A stretch of DNA of 46,337 nt, taken from the NCBI GenBank assembly GCA_024640405.1, contig JAHEFB010000033.1, positions 1 through 46,337 of the forward strand. Direction: 5' to 3'. Both the position numbers and the translations under genes were made by a program. The notes beneath the pieces are model-generated. The model was not told the origin of the DNA, did not search any database, and was given only the letters and a program-made list of their open reading frames with translations. This DNA comes from Alphaproteobacteria bacterium. GTDB taxonomy: Bacteria; Pseudomonadota; Alphaproteobacteria; Rhizobiales; Aestuariivirgaceae. This document shows, piece after piece, positions 8,256 through 16,600 of the stretch (position 1 is its first letter; each line of letters begins with the position of its first letter).

Positions 8256-9668
8256 TTACAACGAGTGGTTCGGACCTGCCTGCGCAGACATGGCGCGGGC
8301 AACAACCTCGAATACTCGCGGGTCGGTCATCTGGCTGACATTGAAGCGCATGAAACTGGGCATCGATTGTGAGACGCTGAACACGTTGCCCGGGGCGAGC
8401 ACAATATTGGCCCGCAGTGCAGCGCGTGCAACCGCTGATGCATCGTGATTATCCGGCAAGCTGCACCACAGATAAAAACCTCCGCGCGGCATCAGCCACG
8501 GCCGGATACCGATGTCTGCAAGCCTTGCCGCCGTTTGGCGCCGCGCGCGCGCCAGTCGCCGGCGCGTGGCTTCCATGTGCTTGCGAAAGCTGCCGTCACT
8601 TAAAGTGGAGAAGACCATTTCCGCCGCGAACGGTCCGGGCCCGCCAAAATTTGTCGCCACCTGAAGGTCGACCAGTGCCCCGATCCAGTCCGGTCGTCCG
8701 ACAATGTAACCGCAGCGGACAGACGCAGACAGGGATTTGGAAAAACTACCGATCCTGATAACCTGATCCAGGCCGTCAAGGGTTGCAAGCCTGGGCGAAG
8801 GGTCCGGTTCGAAGGCGGCGAAAATGTCGTCCTCAACGATTGTCACATCATGCTCTGCTGCCAGGTTGAGAACCCGGTGGGCAGTCTGCGCTGTTATAGT
8901 TGCACCGGTTGGATTGTGAAGCGCTGAATTGGTTATGTAGAGCCGCGGCTTGTGAGAAGTCACGGCATTGCTGAACAGGTTGATGTCCGGGCCGTTCGGT
9001 GTGTAGGCAACGCTGACAATGTTTACCTGATGAGCCCGCAACAGCGCCTGGAAATTGAAATAGCACGGATCGTCTAGCAGCACGGTATCTCCCGGACGTA
9101 GAAGAAACCGGCAGATCAGATCGATAGCCTGGGTGCCTGATGCGGTCAGCAGTATCTGATCCGGACTTGTAGTTATCCCTTCCTCTGAAAACTGTCTGGC
9201 CAGCAAGCGGCGCAGGTTTGATGCTCCCAGGGTGCTGCCATAGTCGGTCAGGACGGCTTCGTCGGTACGGGCGAGGCTTCGAATCGCGCGGCGCATTGCA
9301 GCATTCGGCATCCAGTCACACGGCAGCCAGCCGCATCCAGGTTTCGGCATCCCCGCTCCCGCGTCGAGGGATTGCCTTGACACCCAGAACGGGTCGATTG
9401 CCTGATCGAGCCGGGGTCCGACATCTGCCAGAGAGAACGGAACCACAGTGCCGGAAACGAAAAAACCGGAACCCGGGCGTGAACGGATGGCGCCTTGCGC
9501 CACGAGCCGGTCATAAGCTTCGACGACAGTGGAAGGAGACACACCCAAAGTTGCCGCAAGTCCGCGGATCGACGGCAATCGTTCACCGGGCTCCAGCAGG
9601 CGCCCGGCAATTTTCTGGCGAATTGCCTGCATGACCATGCCGGTACGTGTTGTCGCCTTGTTGTTCAC
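8256..9668 (-). CDS. MocR-type regulator (GntR HTH plus aminotransferase domain)
   Basis: A 470-residue PLP-dependent transcription factor. Residues about 8-75 form a GntR-type winged helix (RLPSIRGLAATLGVSPSTVVEAYDRL, then IRSRPGSGFFV). The rest is a fold type I aminotransferase domain with LTASGTQAIDLICRFLL, NPTGATI and the PLP-lysine motif GSFSKSLSASVR (lysine near residue 311). Such regulators sense PLP or amino-acid derivatives and usually control a divergent neighbour. Here that neighbour is an EamA exporter 109 bp away. I prefer the GTG at 9668 over the TTG at 9674, because AAGGAAG lies six bases upstream of the GTG and too close to the TTG. Confidence 0.9.
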   Translation of the reverse strand: MNNKATTRTGMVMQAIRQKIAGRLLEPGERLPSIRGLAATLGVSPSTVVEAYDRLVAQGAIRSRPGSGFFVSGTVVPFSLADVGPRLDQAIDPFWVSRQSLDAGAGMPKPGCGWLPCDWMPNAAMRRAIRSLARTDEAVLTDYGSTLGASNLRRLLARQFSEEGITTSPDQILLTASGTQAIDLICRFLLRPGDTVLLDDPCYFNFQALLRAHQVNIVSVAYTPNGPDINLFSNAVTSHKPRLYITNSALHNPTGATITAQTAHRVLNLAAEHDVTIVEDDIFAAFEPDPSPRLATLDGLDQVIRIGSFSKSLSASVRCGYIVGRPDWIGALVDLQVATNFGGPGPFAAEMVFSTLSDGSFRKHMEATRRRLARARRQTAARLADIGIRPWLMPRGGFYLWCSLPDNHDASAVARAALRANIVLAPGNVFSVSQSMPSFMRFNVSQMTDPRVFEVVARAMSAQAGPNHSL

Positions 9669-9707
9669 CGGCAACTTCCTTTCAATTGTGTGGTCTCACC
9701 AACCAAT

Positions 9708-9735
9708 ACAGTTTTGTCAAATTGTACTGTTTTGT
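9708..9735. promoter_or_regulatory. Candidate MocR operator, direct repeat
   Basis: Two direct repeats, ACAGTTTTGT (9708-9717) and ACTGTTTTGT (9726-9735), are offset by 18 bp, nearly two helical turns, in the gap between the divergent MocR regulator and the EamA exporter. Tandem direct repeats are the common operator form for MocR/PdxR-type regulators. A TTGACA-like hexamer for the regulator promoter overlaps the first repeat on the minus strand (9715-9720), which would allow autoregulation. Confidence 0.55.
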
Positions 9736-9776
9736 GACTGTCGCCACCAGTGCCATTCCGGTAGTCCTGCATTGTC

Positions 9777-10661
9777 ATGAACCAGGGATACAGGATGCAG
9801 ATGCAGATGAGGACGGCAGGGTGGGGAAGCGGACTGCTTGGGGTGATGATTTTCAGCGGATCATTGCCGGCAACACGTGTTGCAGTCAGCGACTTTTCAC
9901 CCTTGTTCCTGACATCCGTCCGGGCGGTTATCGCGGCCCTGCTGGGCGCATGTCTGTTGCTGTTGTTGCGCCAGTCGAGGCCGTTGCGCGAAGACTTGTG
10001 GTCGCTTGGCGTTGTGGCGTTTGGCGTGGTCGTCGGTTTTCCGCTCCTGACTGCGTTCGCGCTTCAGCAAATAACCTCGGCCCACTCAATAATCTTTATC
10101 GGGTTGCTGCCGCTGGTGACAGCAATGTTCGGGGTATTGCGAGGCGGTGAACGTCCCAGGCCGCAATTCTGGCTGTTCTCGATAGCGGGAAGCCTGCTGG
10201 TTGCGGACTTTGCGTGGACACAGGGAGGCAACGGGTCGGTGAGCGGCGATCTGCTGATGGTGGCAGCAATCGTGTTGTGCGGGCTGGGATATGCGGAGGG
10301 AGCGACCCTGTCCCGCAGGCTGGGCGGCTGGCAGGTCATTTCCTGGGCGCTGGAGCTTTCACTGCCGTTAATGATAACTGTTTCGCTGGCGGTTTGGCCT
10401 CCTGCCCTGCGAGAAGTTGCGTTGCCGGCCTGGATAAGCCTTGGCTATGTTTCGGTCTTCAGCATGCTTGTTGGTTTTGTGTTCTGGTATCGCGGTCTTG
10501 CCGCTGGTGGTATCGCAGGTGTTGGGCAGCTGCAGTTGTTGCAGCCGTTTTTCGGTTTGATGCTTGCCGGACTTTTGCTGCAGGAGACTGTAGGCTGGTC
10601 AATGATTGCTGTAACCGGGTTAGTGATGTGCTGCGTGGCAGGGGCAAAGCGGTTTGCGTGA
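9777..10661 (+). CDS. EamA/DMT family exporter under MocR control
   Basis: A 294-residue membrane protein with ten predicted helices in two EamA repeats. It shows FLTSVRAVIAALLGACLLLLL in the first half and GGIAGVGQLQLLQPFFGLMLAGLLLQE in the last third, both typical of the family. The pairing of an EamA carrier with a divergent MocR regulator is common in proteobacteria and often serves export of an amino acid or vitamin B6-related compound. The start is uncertain: ATG codons at 9777, 9795, 9801 and 9807 are all in frame. Those at 9795 and 9801 have AGGG or CAGGA sequences in front, while 9777 has none. The substrate is unknown. Confidence 0.87.
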   Translation: MNQGYRMQMQMRTAGWGSGLLGVMIFSGSLPATRVAVSDFSPLFLTSVRAVIAALLGACLLLLLRQSRPLREDLWSLGVVAFGVVVGFPLLTAFALQQITSAHSIIFIGLLPLVTAMFGVLRGGERPRPQFWLFSIAGSLLVADFAWTQGGNGSVSGDLLMVAAIVLCGLGYAEGATLSRRLGGWQVISWALELSLPLMITVSLAVWPPALREVALPAWISLGYVSVFSMLVGFVFWYRGLAAGGIAGVGQLQLLQPFFGLMLAGLLLQETVGWSMIAVTGLVMCCVAGAKRFA

Positions 10662-10756
10662 CAGGAAACGGGCGGAATTCGCAGGACGGCAGTTTTCTGA
10701 AACGCAGAGCACTACAAATTCTCAACAGCGGTCCGGATTAGTTCTAATCTATACCG

Positions 10757-10774
10757 TGTTCGGACATTCGAACA
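10757..10774. promoter_or_regulatory. Small dyad upstream of the split envelope gene
   Basis: TGTTCG (10757-10762) and CGAACA (10769-10774) form a perfect six-base inverted repeat with a six-base centre, 25 bp before the ATG at 10799. It could be an operator or a leader hairpin. No regulator can be assigned. Confidence 0.3.
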
Positions 10775-10798
10775 GCAGGTGTCAATAAGGAGTTAGTT

Positions 10799-11065
10799 AT
10801 GCGGATATTTTCTGTCTTGATGGTGATATTGATGTCGGTTTGGGTACCGGCTGCCCAATCTCAGGACCGGCTTGCGGAATCCGGCGTGCAGGCGACCGCT
10901 TTGTTGAAACTGGCGGCATCGGAAGCCGATGACGATGTAGAGGAAGTTGTCACCAAAAGTGCTGACGAAGCCACAAAAGCTGTGACCAAGAGTGCTGAGG
11001 ATGCCGCGAAAGCCGTGACCAAGAGCACTCAAAAAAGCGCGCACCGAATTGCGGAGTCTGGTTGA
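10799..11065 (+). CDS. Secreted repeat protein, N-terminal part of a split gene
   Basis: An 88-residue product with a clear signal peptide (MRIFSVLMVILMSVWVPAAQS, cleaved after about residue 18-21). It then has three 11-residue repeats beginning VTKSADEATKA, VTKSAEDAAKA and VTKST (DNA 10949-11047), which should form an amphipathic helix in the periplasm. AAGGAG precedes the ATG at good spacing. The frame ends soon after a run of six A at 11031-11036. Removing one A joins it smoothly to the frame of 11049-11264. I therefore think this is the first half of one protein of about 154 residues. Whether the extra A is a real mutation, a phase-variable tract or a base-calling error cannot be decided here. 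No family is recognised. Confidence 0.7.
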   Translation: MRIFSVLMVILMSVWVPAAQSQDRLAESGVQATALLKLAASEADDDVEEVVTKSADEATKAVTKSAEDAAKAVTKSTQKSAHRIAESG

Positions 11066-11264
11066 TCAGTCACACAAGAGTGTGAAAAGTCTCGCAGACG
11101 ACATCCATTCCGCAACCGGTATCAGCGGAAAACGGGCGTTCGGCATTGCTGCAGGCATGGTGGCAGGTGCAATTATTGTCGATATGATGGGTGGCAGCGG
11201 CCTGGTTACGATAGCTGTGGTTGCAGGAGGTGGATTTGTCGGCAACTGGATCATGTCAGAATAG
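11049..11264 (+). CDS. C-terminal part of the split envelope protein, glycine-rich membrane anchor
   Basis: This frame is offset by one base from the preceding one and overlaps it by 17 bp. Its only nearby start is a TTG with no ribosome binding site, so independent translation is unlikely. The sequence RSLVDQSHKSVKSLADDIHSATG continues the charged helical style of the N-terminal part. It ends with a hydrophobic glycine-rich stretch, AFGIAAGMVAGAIIVDMMGG then VTIAVVAGGGFVGNW, which looks like a glycine-zipper membrane hairpin. Joined to the upstream frame it gives a signal peptide, periplasmic helix and membrane anchor. Confidence 0.55.
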   Translation: MRSLVDQSHKSVKSLADDIHSATGISGKRAFGIAAGMVAGAIIVDMMGGSGLVTIAVVAGGGFVGNWIMSE

Positions 11265-11335
11265 CAAGACCGTCCCATTTACCTATTGGACGCACCCAGC
11301 CGTTTTGCCCCTGGCATTCCGAGCCTGAGTTTTGT

Positions 11336-12910
11336 TCACTGAAGTTCCTTGGTGCGCATGAAGCGGATGTCTTCATAGGTTTTCGCTGCATAGTCGAGCT
11401 CCCACGTGCCCTTGGCGAGAAAAACATGACTGCCATCGCGATCTGTCGCCATTGCCAGCCGGTTGCGCTCCCTGAAAGTCGACAGTGCGGCAGGATCGTC
11501 CGAGACGACCCAACGCGCCATTTCAAAAGGTGAAGCCTCAAATTCCAGTGTCACGCCATATTCCTGTTTGGCGCGCGATGCCATGACATCAAGCTGCAAC
11601 ACACCCACAACACCGACAATCCACTGGGATCCGACTTCCGGCTGGAACACCTGGATCAGGCCTTCCTCGGCGAGGTCTTCAAGCGCTGCGCGCATTTGCT
11701 TGACCCTGGTCATATCGCCCAGCCGCACACGCCTCAGCGCCTCCGGTGCGAAGGCCGGCAAGCCGGTGAACCGCAGGGTTTCGCCCTCGGTGAAGGTGTC
11801 TCCGACACGGACGGTGCCGTGATTTGGAATACCGATGACGTCTCCAGCCTGTGCGTCTTCCGCAATCTCACGATCCTGGGCGAGAAAGAAAATCGGGCTG
11901 TGCACCAGGATATCCTTGCTGGTGCGCACCTGTTTCAGTTTCATGCCGCGCTTGAAATGGCCGGAACAAACCCTCATGAACGCCACCCGGTCCCGGTGGT
12001 TCCTGTCCATATTGGCCTGGACCTTGAAAATGAAACCGGTAACCTTGTCCTCGTCCGGCGCAACTTGCCTTGGCTCCGCGGGGCTGGGTCTTGGTGACGG
12101 CGCATGTTCGATGATCAGATCAAGCAGTTGCTGTACCGAAAACTCGTTCAGGGCGCTGCCAAATATGACCGGCGTCTGATTGCCTTCAAGAAATGATGTC
12201 TGGTCAAACGGGGCATAGCCTGCCTGTGCCAGTTCAATTGCTTCGGACGCGGACGTGACGATATGATCGGGAACGCCGGCTATTTCGCCTAGTTTTTCCG
12301 GTGAAGGAACAGCCAGGGTTTCGTCAAAATGCCCACCGCGTCTTGACGCGCGTGAGAAATCTCCATTCCGCAAATCATAGCAACCGTGAAAATCCGACCC
12401 CATGCCGATCGGCCAGATCATGGGCGACACATCCAGCGCCAGCATATCCTGAATCTCATCAAGCAACTCGAAACCGTCGCGACCTTCGCGGTCAACCTTG
12501 TTGACGAAGGTGACAATCGGGATGTCCCGAAGCCTGCAAACCTCGAACAGTTTGCGGGTCTGACTTTCAATACCCTTTGCGGCATCGATGACCATGATGG
12601 CGGAATCAACTGCAGTCAGAGTGCGATAGGTGTCTTCGGAAAAATCTTCATGGCCGGGAGTGTCGAGCAAATTGCAGGTGTAGCCGTCATACTCGAATGT
12701 CATGACAGAACTGGTTACTGAAATTCCGCGATCCTGTTCAATCTTCATCCAGTCGGATCGGGCACGCCGCTGGGCACCCCGAGTTCGCACTGCACCGGCC
12801 AGACGAATCGCCCCGCCGGCAAGCAGCAGTTTCTCCGTCAGCGTGGTCTTGCCGGCATCGGGATGTGAAATGATTGCGAACGTGCGCCGTGAAGTGTGGT
12901 CTGAAACCAT
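11336..12910 (-). CDS. prfC: Peptide chain release factor 3
   Basis: A 524-residue translational GTPase, full length for RF3. The GTP-binding motifs are SHPDAGKTT (about 15-23), DTPGHEDF (83-90) and NKVD (137-140), with the RGISVTSS switch region at 61-68. RF3 recycles RF1 and RF2 from the ribosome after peptide release in the cytosol. The C-terminal part carries the RF3-specific QFEVGVVGVLQLDV-like segment (here SQWIVGVVGVLQLDVMASRAK) and ends with MRTKELQ. The gene is a single unit, with the AhpD-like gene on the same strand upstream about 95 bp away. It starts at the ATG at 12910. Confidence 0.96.
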   Translation of the reverse strand: MVSDHTSRRTFAIISHPDAGKTTLTEKLLLAGGAIRLAGAVRTRGAQRRARSDWMKIEQDRGISVTSSVMTFEYDGYTCNLLDTPGHEDFSEDTYRTLTAVDSAIMVIDAAKGIESQTRKLFEVCRLRDIPIVTFVNKVDREGRDGFELLDEIQDMLALDVSPMIWPIGMGSDFHGCYDLRNGDFSRASRRGGHFDETLAVPSPEKLGEIAGVPDHIVTSASEAIELAQAGYAPFDQTSFLEGNQTPVIFGSALNEFSVQQLLDLIIEHAPSPRPSPAEPRQVAPDEDKVTGFIFKVQANMDRNHRDRVAFMRVCSGHFKRGMKLKQVRTSKDILVHSPIFFLAQDREIAEDAQAGDVIGIPNHGTVRVGDTFTEGETLRFTGLPAFAPEALRRVRLGDMTRVKQMRAALEDLAEEGLIQVFQPEVGSQWIVGVVGVLQLDVMASRAKQEYGVTLEFEASPFEMARWVVSDDPAALSTFRERNRLAMATDRDGSHVFLAKGTWELDYAAKTYEDIRFMRTKELQ

Positions 12911-13005
12911 GAAATCTGAGGCCTTGTGAGGTAATTGTCCCGGGCAGACCGGCCGCCAGCCGGAGGCTGACTATAGTGAATGAATGGTTTGCCAATCCTT
13001 ACCGG

Positions 13006-13581
13006 TCAGCGGGCCTGCGCGTGATACTCATCATTTGGCCGCATGTCTACCGCGGATGCCATCCTGTTCGACATGTTGAAAAAACTTGCAACACCGGAGA
13101 TGTCCCAGATGTCGCGGTCGGAAAAACCGACCGCCCTCAAGGCATCCCGGTCCTGCTCAACGATTGCATGAGGCGTGCGGGTCAATTTGTCGGCGAACTC
13201 CAGCATCGCGGTCTGCCGGTCATCAAGATCCGCTGCGCGGAAGTTCATGACCATTTGCTCGCCGAGTTCCGGTTTTCCTGAGAGTTGCCTGACGGCTGCA
13301 CCATGGGCGGTCAGACAGTAGTAGCACTGGTTTACACCGGATACCGCAACCGCAATCATTTCACGTTCGAGCTTGCTGAGGTTTGAATCCCCCAGCATGA
13401 GATCGTTATACAGATCCGCAAACGCCTGCAGTTTGGCCGAAGAGAATGAGTAGGCTTTAAGAACATTGGGAATGAAACCAAGCTTTTCAGTACATTTGTC
13501 GAAATAACCCAGCTGTCGTTCGCTAAGTTCATCAACCTGATCGATTGTCAAAGCAGTGGCCGGTGTGTCGGAGGTCGTCAT
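13006..13581 (-). CDS. AhpD-like peroxidase-related protein (CMD family)
   Basis: A 191-residue all-helical protein of the carboxymuconolactone decarboxylase/AhpD group. The redox motif is CYYCLTAH, with cysteines at 86 and 89 and histidine at 93, preceded by LEREMIAVAVSGVNQ with its conserved glutamate. The length and the N-terminal LTIDQVDELSERQLGYFDK region match the peroxidase-related (TIGR01926-like) subgroup. These enzymes may reduce hydroperoxides using a lipoylated or thiol partner, but the true reductant here is unknown. It starts 117 bp from, and divergent to, the NAD-GDH gene. The FNMSNRMASAVDMRPNDEYHAQAR tail is typical of the subgroup. Confidence 0.85.
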   Translation of the reverse strand: MTTSDTPATALTIDQVDELSERQLGYFDKCTEKLGFIPNVLKAYSFSSAKLQAFADLYNDLMLGDSNLSKLEREMIAVAVSGVNQCYYCLTAHGAAVRQLSGKPELGEQMVMNFRAADLDDRQTAMLEFADKLTRTPHAIVEQDRDALRAVGFSDRDIWDISGVASFFNMSNRMASAVDMRPNDEYHAQAR

Positions 13582-13698
13582 TGGTCTGTCTCCATAAAAA
13601 CATAGCGCTGGACCTTACATAGGATTCGAATGGATAGCCATTATCGGAAACCTGTCATATGCTAAATTGTCGGCCAGTTGCAAAAAGGGTGGAATGTC

Positions 13699-16600
13699 GT
13701 GTCAGAAAAAACCAATTCAAACTCAGCGCAGAAGAACTCAAAAAAGAAAACTGGCAAGAGTTTGCTGGAAAAAACTCTGCATAAACAATTGTTCCGCGAG
13801 GCTGCCGACGAGGATGTTGCTGGCCTGACCAGTGCAGATATTGATCTGCTGGTAGAAAAATCAAAGCAGTTTCTCGATGTAAAGGCACCCGGACGGGTGA
13901 AGATCCGCATTGAGAATCCCGGTGTCAAAGAAGGTGCACTGGCACAGCGGTGCATTCTGGAAATCCTTAATGACGACATGCCGTTTCTGGTGGACTCGGT
14001 GGTCAATGCCCTGTCGAAAAACGGGCATACGGTACACACGATTTTGCATCCGGTGATTGCCAGCAAGCGCGACAGCAAAGGCAAGTTGAAATCACTGGAT
14101 GACCCGAAAAAACAGTCTGGTGATTTTCTGCGCGAAAGTTACCTGCACATTCACCTGGAAACGCTGAGTTCCGAGCGGGAACGGGAAGAGTTGGTTGGCG
14201 AACTGCATGACATTCTCGAGGAAATTCGGGCTGCTGTGGTTGACTGGCAACCCATGCAACATGTCATCCAGGGAAGAATAGAACAGCTCAGGACAAAAGC
14301 TTCACCACTGCCGACCGCGATTGTCAGCGAGACCATCGATTTTCTGAGTTGGCTGTTGAACAACAAGTTCACGTTCCTGGGCATGTGTCATTACAGTTTG
14401 GGAAAAAAGGGCGGCAGGAAGCAGATGCTGGCCGATGACAAATCGGCGCTGGGGATTTTGCGGCTGCAAAAACGCCAGGTGATCGAGAATGCGTCGCAAC
14501 GTGATCTGTCAAAATACAAATCCGGCTACGCGATCGTCGTCGAGAAATCCGATGTAGTATCGCGGGTACACAGACCGGTCGTCATGGATTATGTGGGGCT
14601 GTATGATTTCGATCAGGAAGGAAATGTTGTCGGCGAGTTGCGGGTAGTGGGTCTTTTTGCCTCAACCGCCTATACCGAAGCGGCCAGTGGCATTCCGCTG
14701 TTGCGCCGCCGCATAGACGCCGTAATGGCGCTCAGCGGTTACACGTCGAGCGGACACTCGGGCAAAGGTCTGTTGAATATTCTGGAAACAATGTCACGGG
14801 ATGATCTGTTTCAGATCGAATCCGAGCAGTTGGCTCCGTTGGCAATGGGCATGTGGCGCCTGCACGAAAGACCGCGTACGCGCGTTTTTGTAAGGCTTGA
14901 CCGGTTTGAAAGATATGTGATCGCGTTTGTGTTCTTTCCGCGCGACAGGTTTTCGTCGGATCTGCGGGAAAAGGCCGGGGCCATACTGGAAAAACATTAC
15001 AACGGCAAGACGTTGGAATTCATGCCGAATTTCGGCGAAGGAACACTGGTTCGCGTCCGGTTCATCATTTCACTGGGTGTATCACCGAAAAAACTGCCGG
15101 ACGCCAACCTGGTTGAAAAGGAGATCGTGCAAGCGACCCGAAGCTGGGGCGATGAGCTGTCTGATGCACTGGTTTCAAACAGGGAGGGATCGGCAGGCAG
15201 GTCCTTGTCAAGGCGGTATGCGAATGCATTTCCACCGGCATATCGTGAAGCAAACCATATCGCGGAAGCACAAGACGATATCGATATCATGGAGGCGCTG
15301 GATGCCAGGGTCAGCACGGCGGCTGAGTTCGCAGAACCGGTCGGCAGTCACGGTGCGGTTCGGTTGAAACTGTTCAATCTGGCCTCCCCGGTGCCTTTGT
15401 CGGCTCGTCTTCCGCTGCTGGAAGACATGGGGTTGCGGGCACTGGACGAGAATACCTACGTCGTACAACCTACCGACAAATCAGGCTCGCCGGCAGAGGG
15501 CGGCGCGGTATACCTGCACGAGGTCGCCCTCAACAGCGATGACAATGCCGCCATCGATCCACTGAGTTACGAGCAGTTGAAAGCCTGTTTTCTGGCTGTC
15601 TGGACGGACAAGGCAGACAGCGACCGGCTGAACGGACTGGTTCTGTCCGCGTCGCTGACATGGCAGGAAGTCACGGTATTGAGGGCCTGTGCCCGGTATT
15701 TGCGTCAAACCGGTTTTCCATACCTGGTATCAACCATGGCCGGTACGCTGATGCGGTATGGTGAAGTGACGCGACTGCTTGTGAATCTGTTCAAGGCAAG
15801 ATTTCAGCCTGACCATGCCGAGGTTGGCACACTGGCGGAGCGTGAGAAATTGCAGGCACGCTTGTTGCGTGACATAGAAAATCATCTGGCAAGTGTGCCT
15901 AGCCTCGACGATGACCGGATCATCCGACATGTGGTCGGGGTGATCACCGCTACGATGCGCACCAACTTCTTCAATCTCGACAACCTGCAGGGCGGCCTTC
16001 CGATTGCACTTGCCATGAAGATCCGCAGCAAGGATGTGCCCGGTATTCCGGCACCTGTTCCATTTGCGGAAATCTTTGTCCATTCAACACTTGTCGAAGG
16101 AGTGCATCTGCGCGGCGGCGAGATCGCACGCGGCGGATTGCGCTGGTCTGACAGGGCGGAAGATTTCAGAACCGAGGTTCTTGGGCTGGCAAAGGCACAG
16201 AATGTAAAGAATGCAGTCATCGTGCCGGTTGGTGCCAAGGGCGGGTTCATTCCCAGACAGCTTCCTGCAGGCGGTAGCCGGGACGAGATATATCAGGCAG
16301 GCACTCTTGCCTACCAGTCGTTCATTTCAAGCCTGCTCTCCCTGACGGACAATACCAAGGGCGGAAAAATAATACCGCCGCCGGCAATGATACGCCATGA
16401 CGGCGACGATCCTTATCTTGTGGTTGCAGCCGACAAGGGAACCGCCGCATTTTCAGACGTTGCCAATGCAATTTCGTCTGATACAGGTTTCTGGCTTGAC
16501 GATGCATTTGCGTCTGGCGGGTCGGCTGGTTACGACCACAAGAAGATGGGCATTACCGCGCGCGGTGGATGGGAGGCGGTAAAACGCCACTTCCGCGAAA

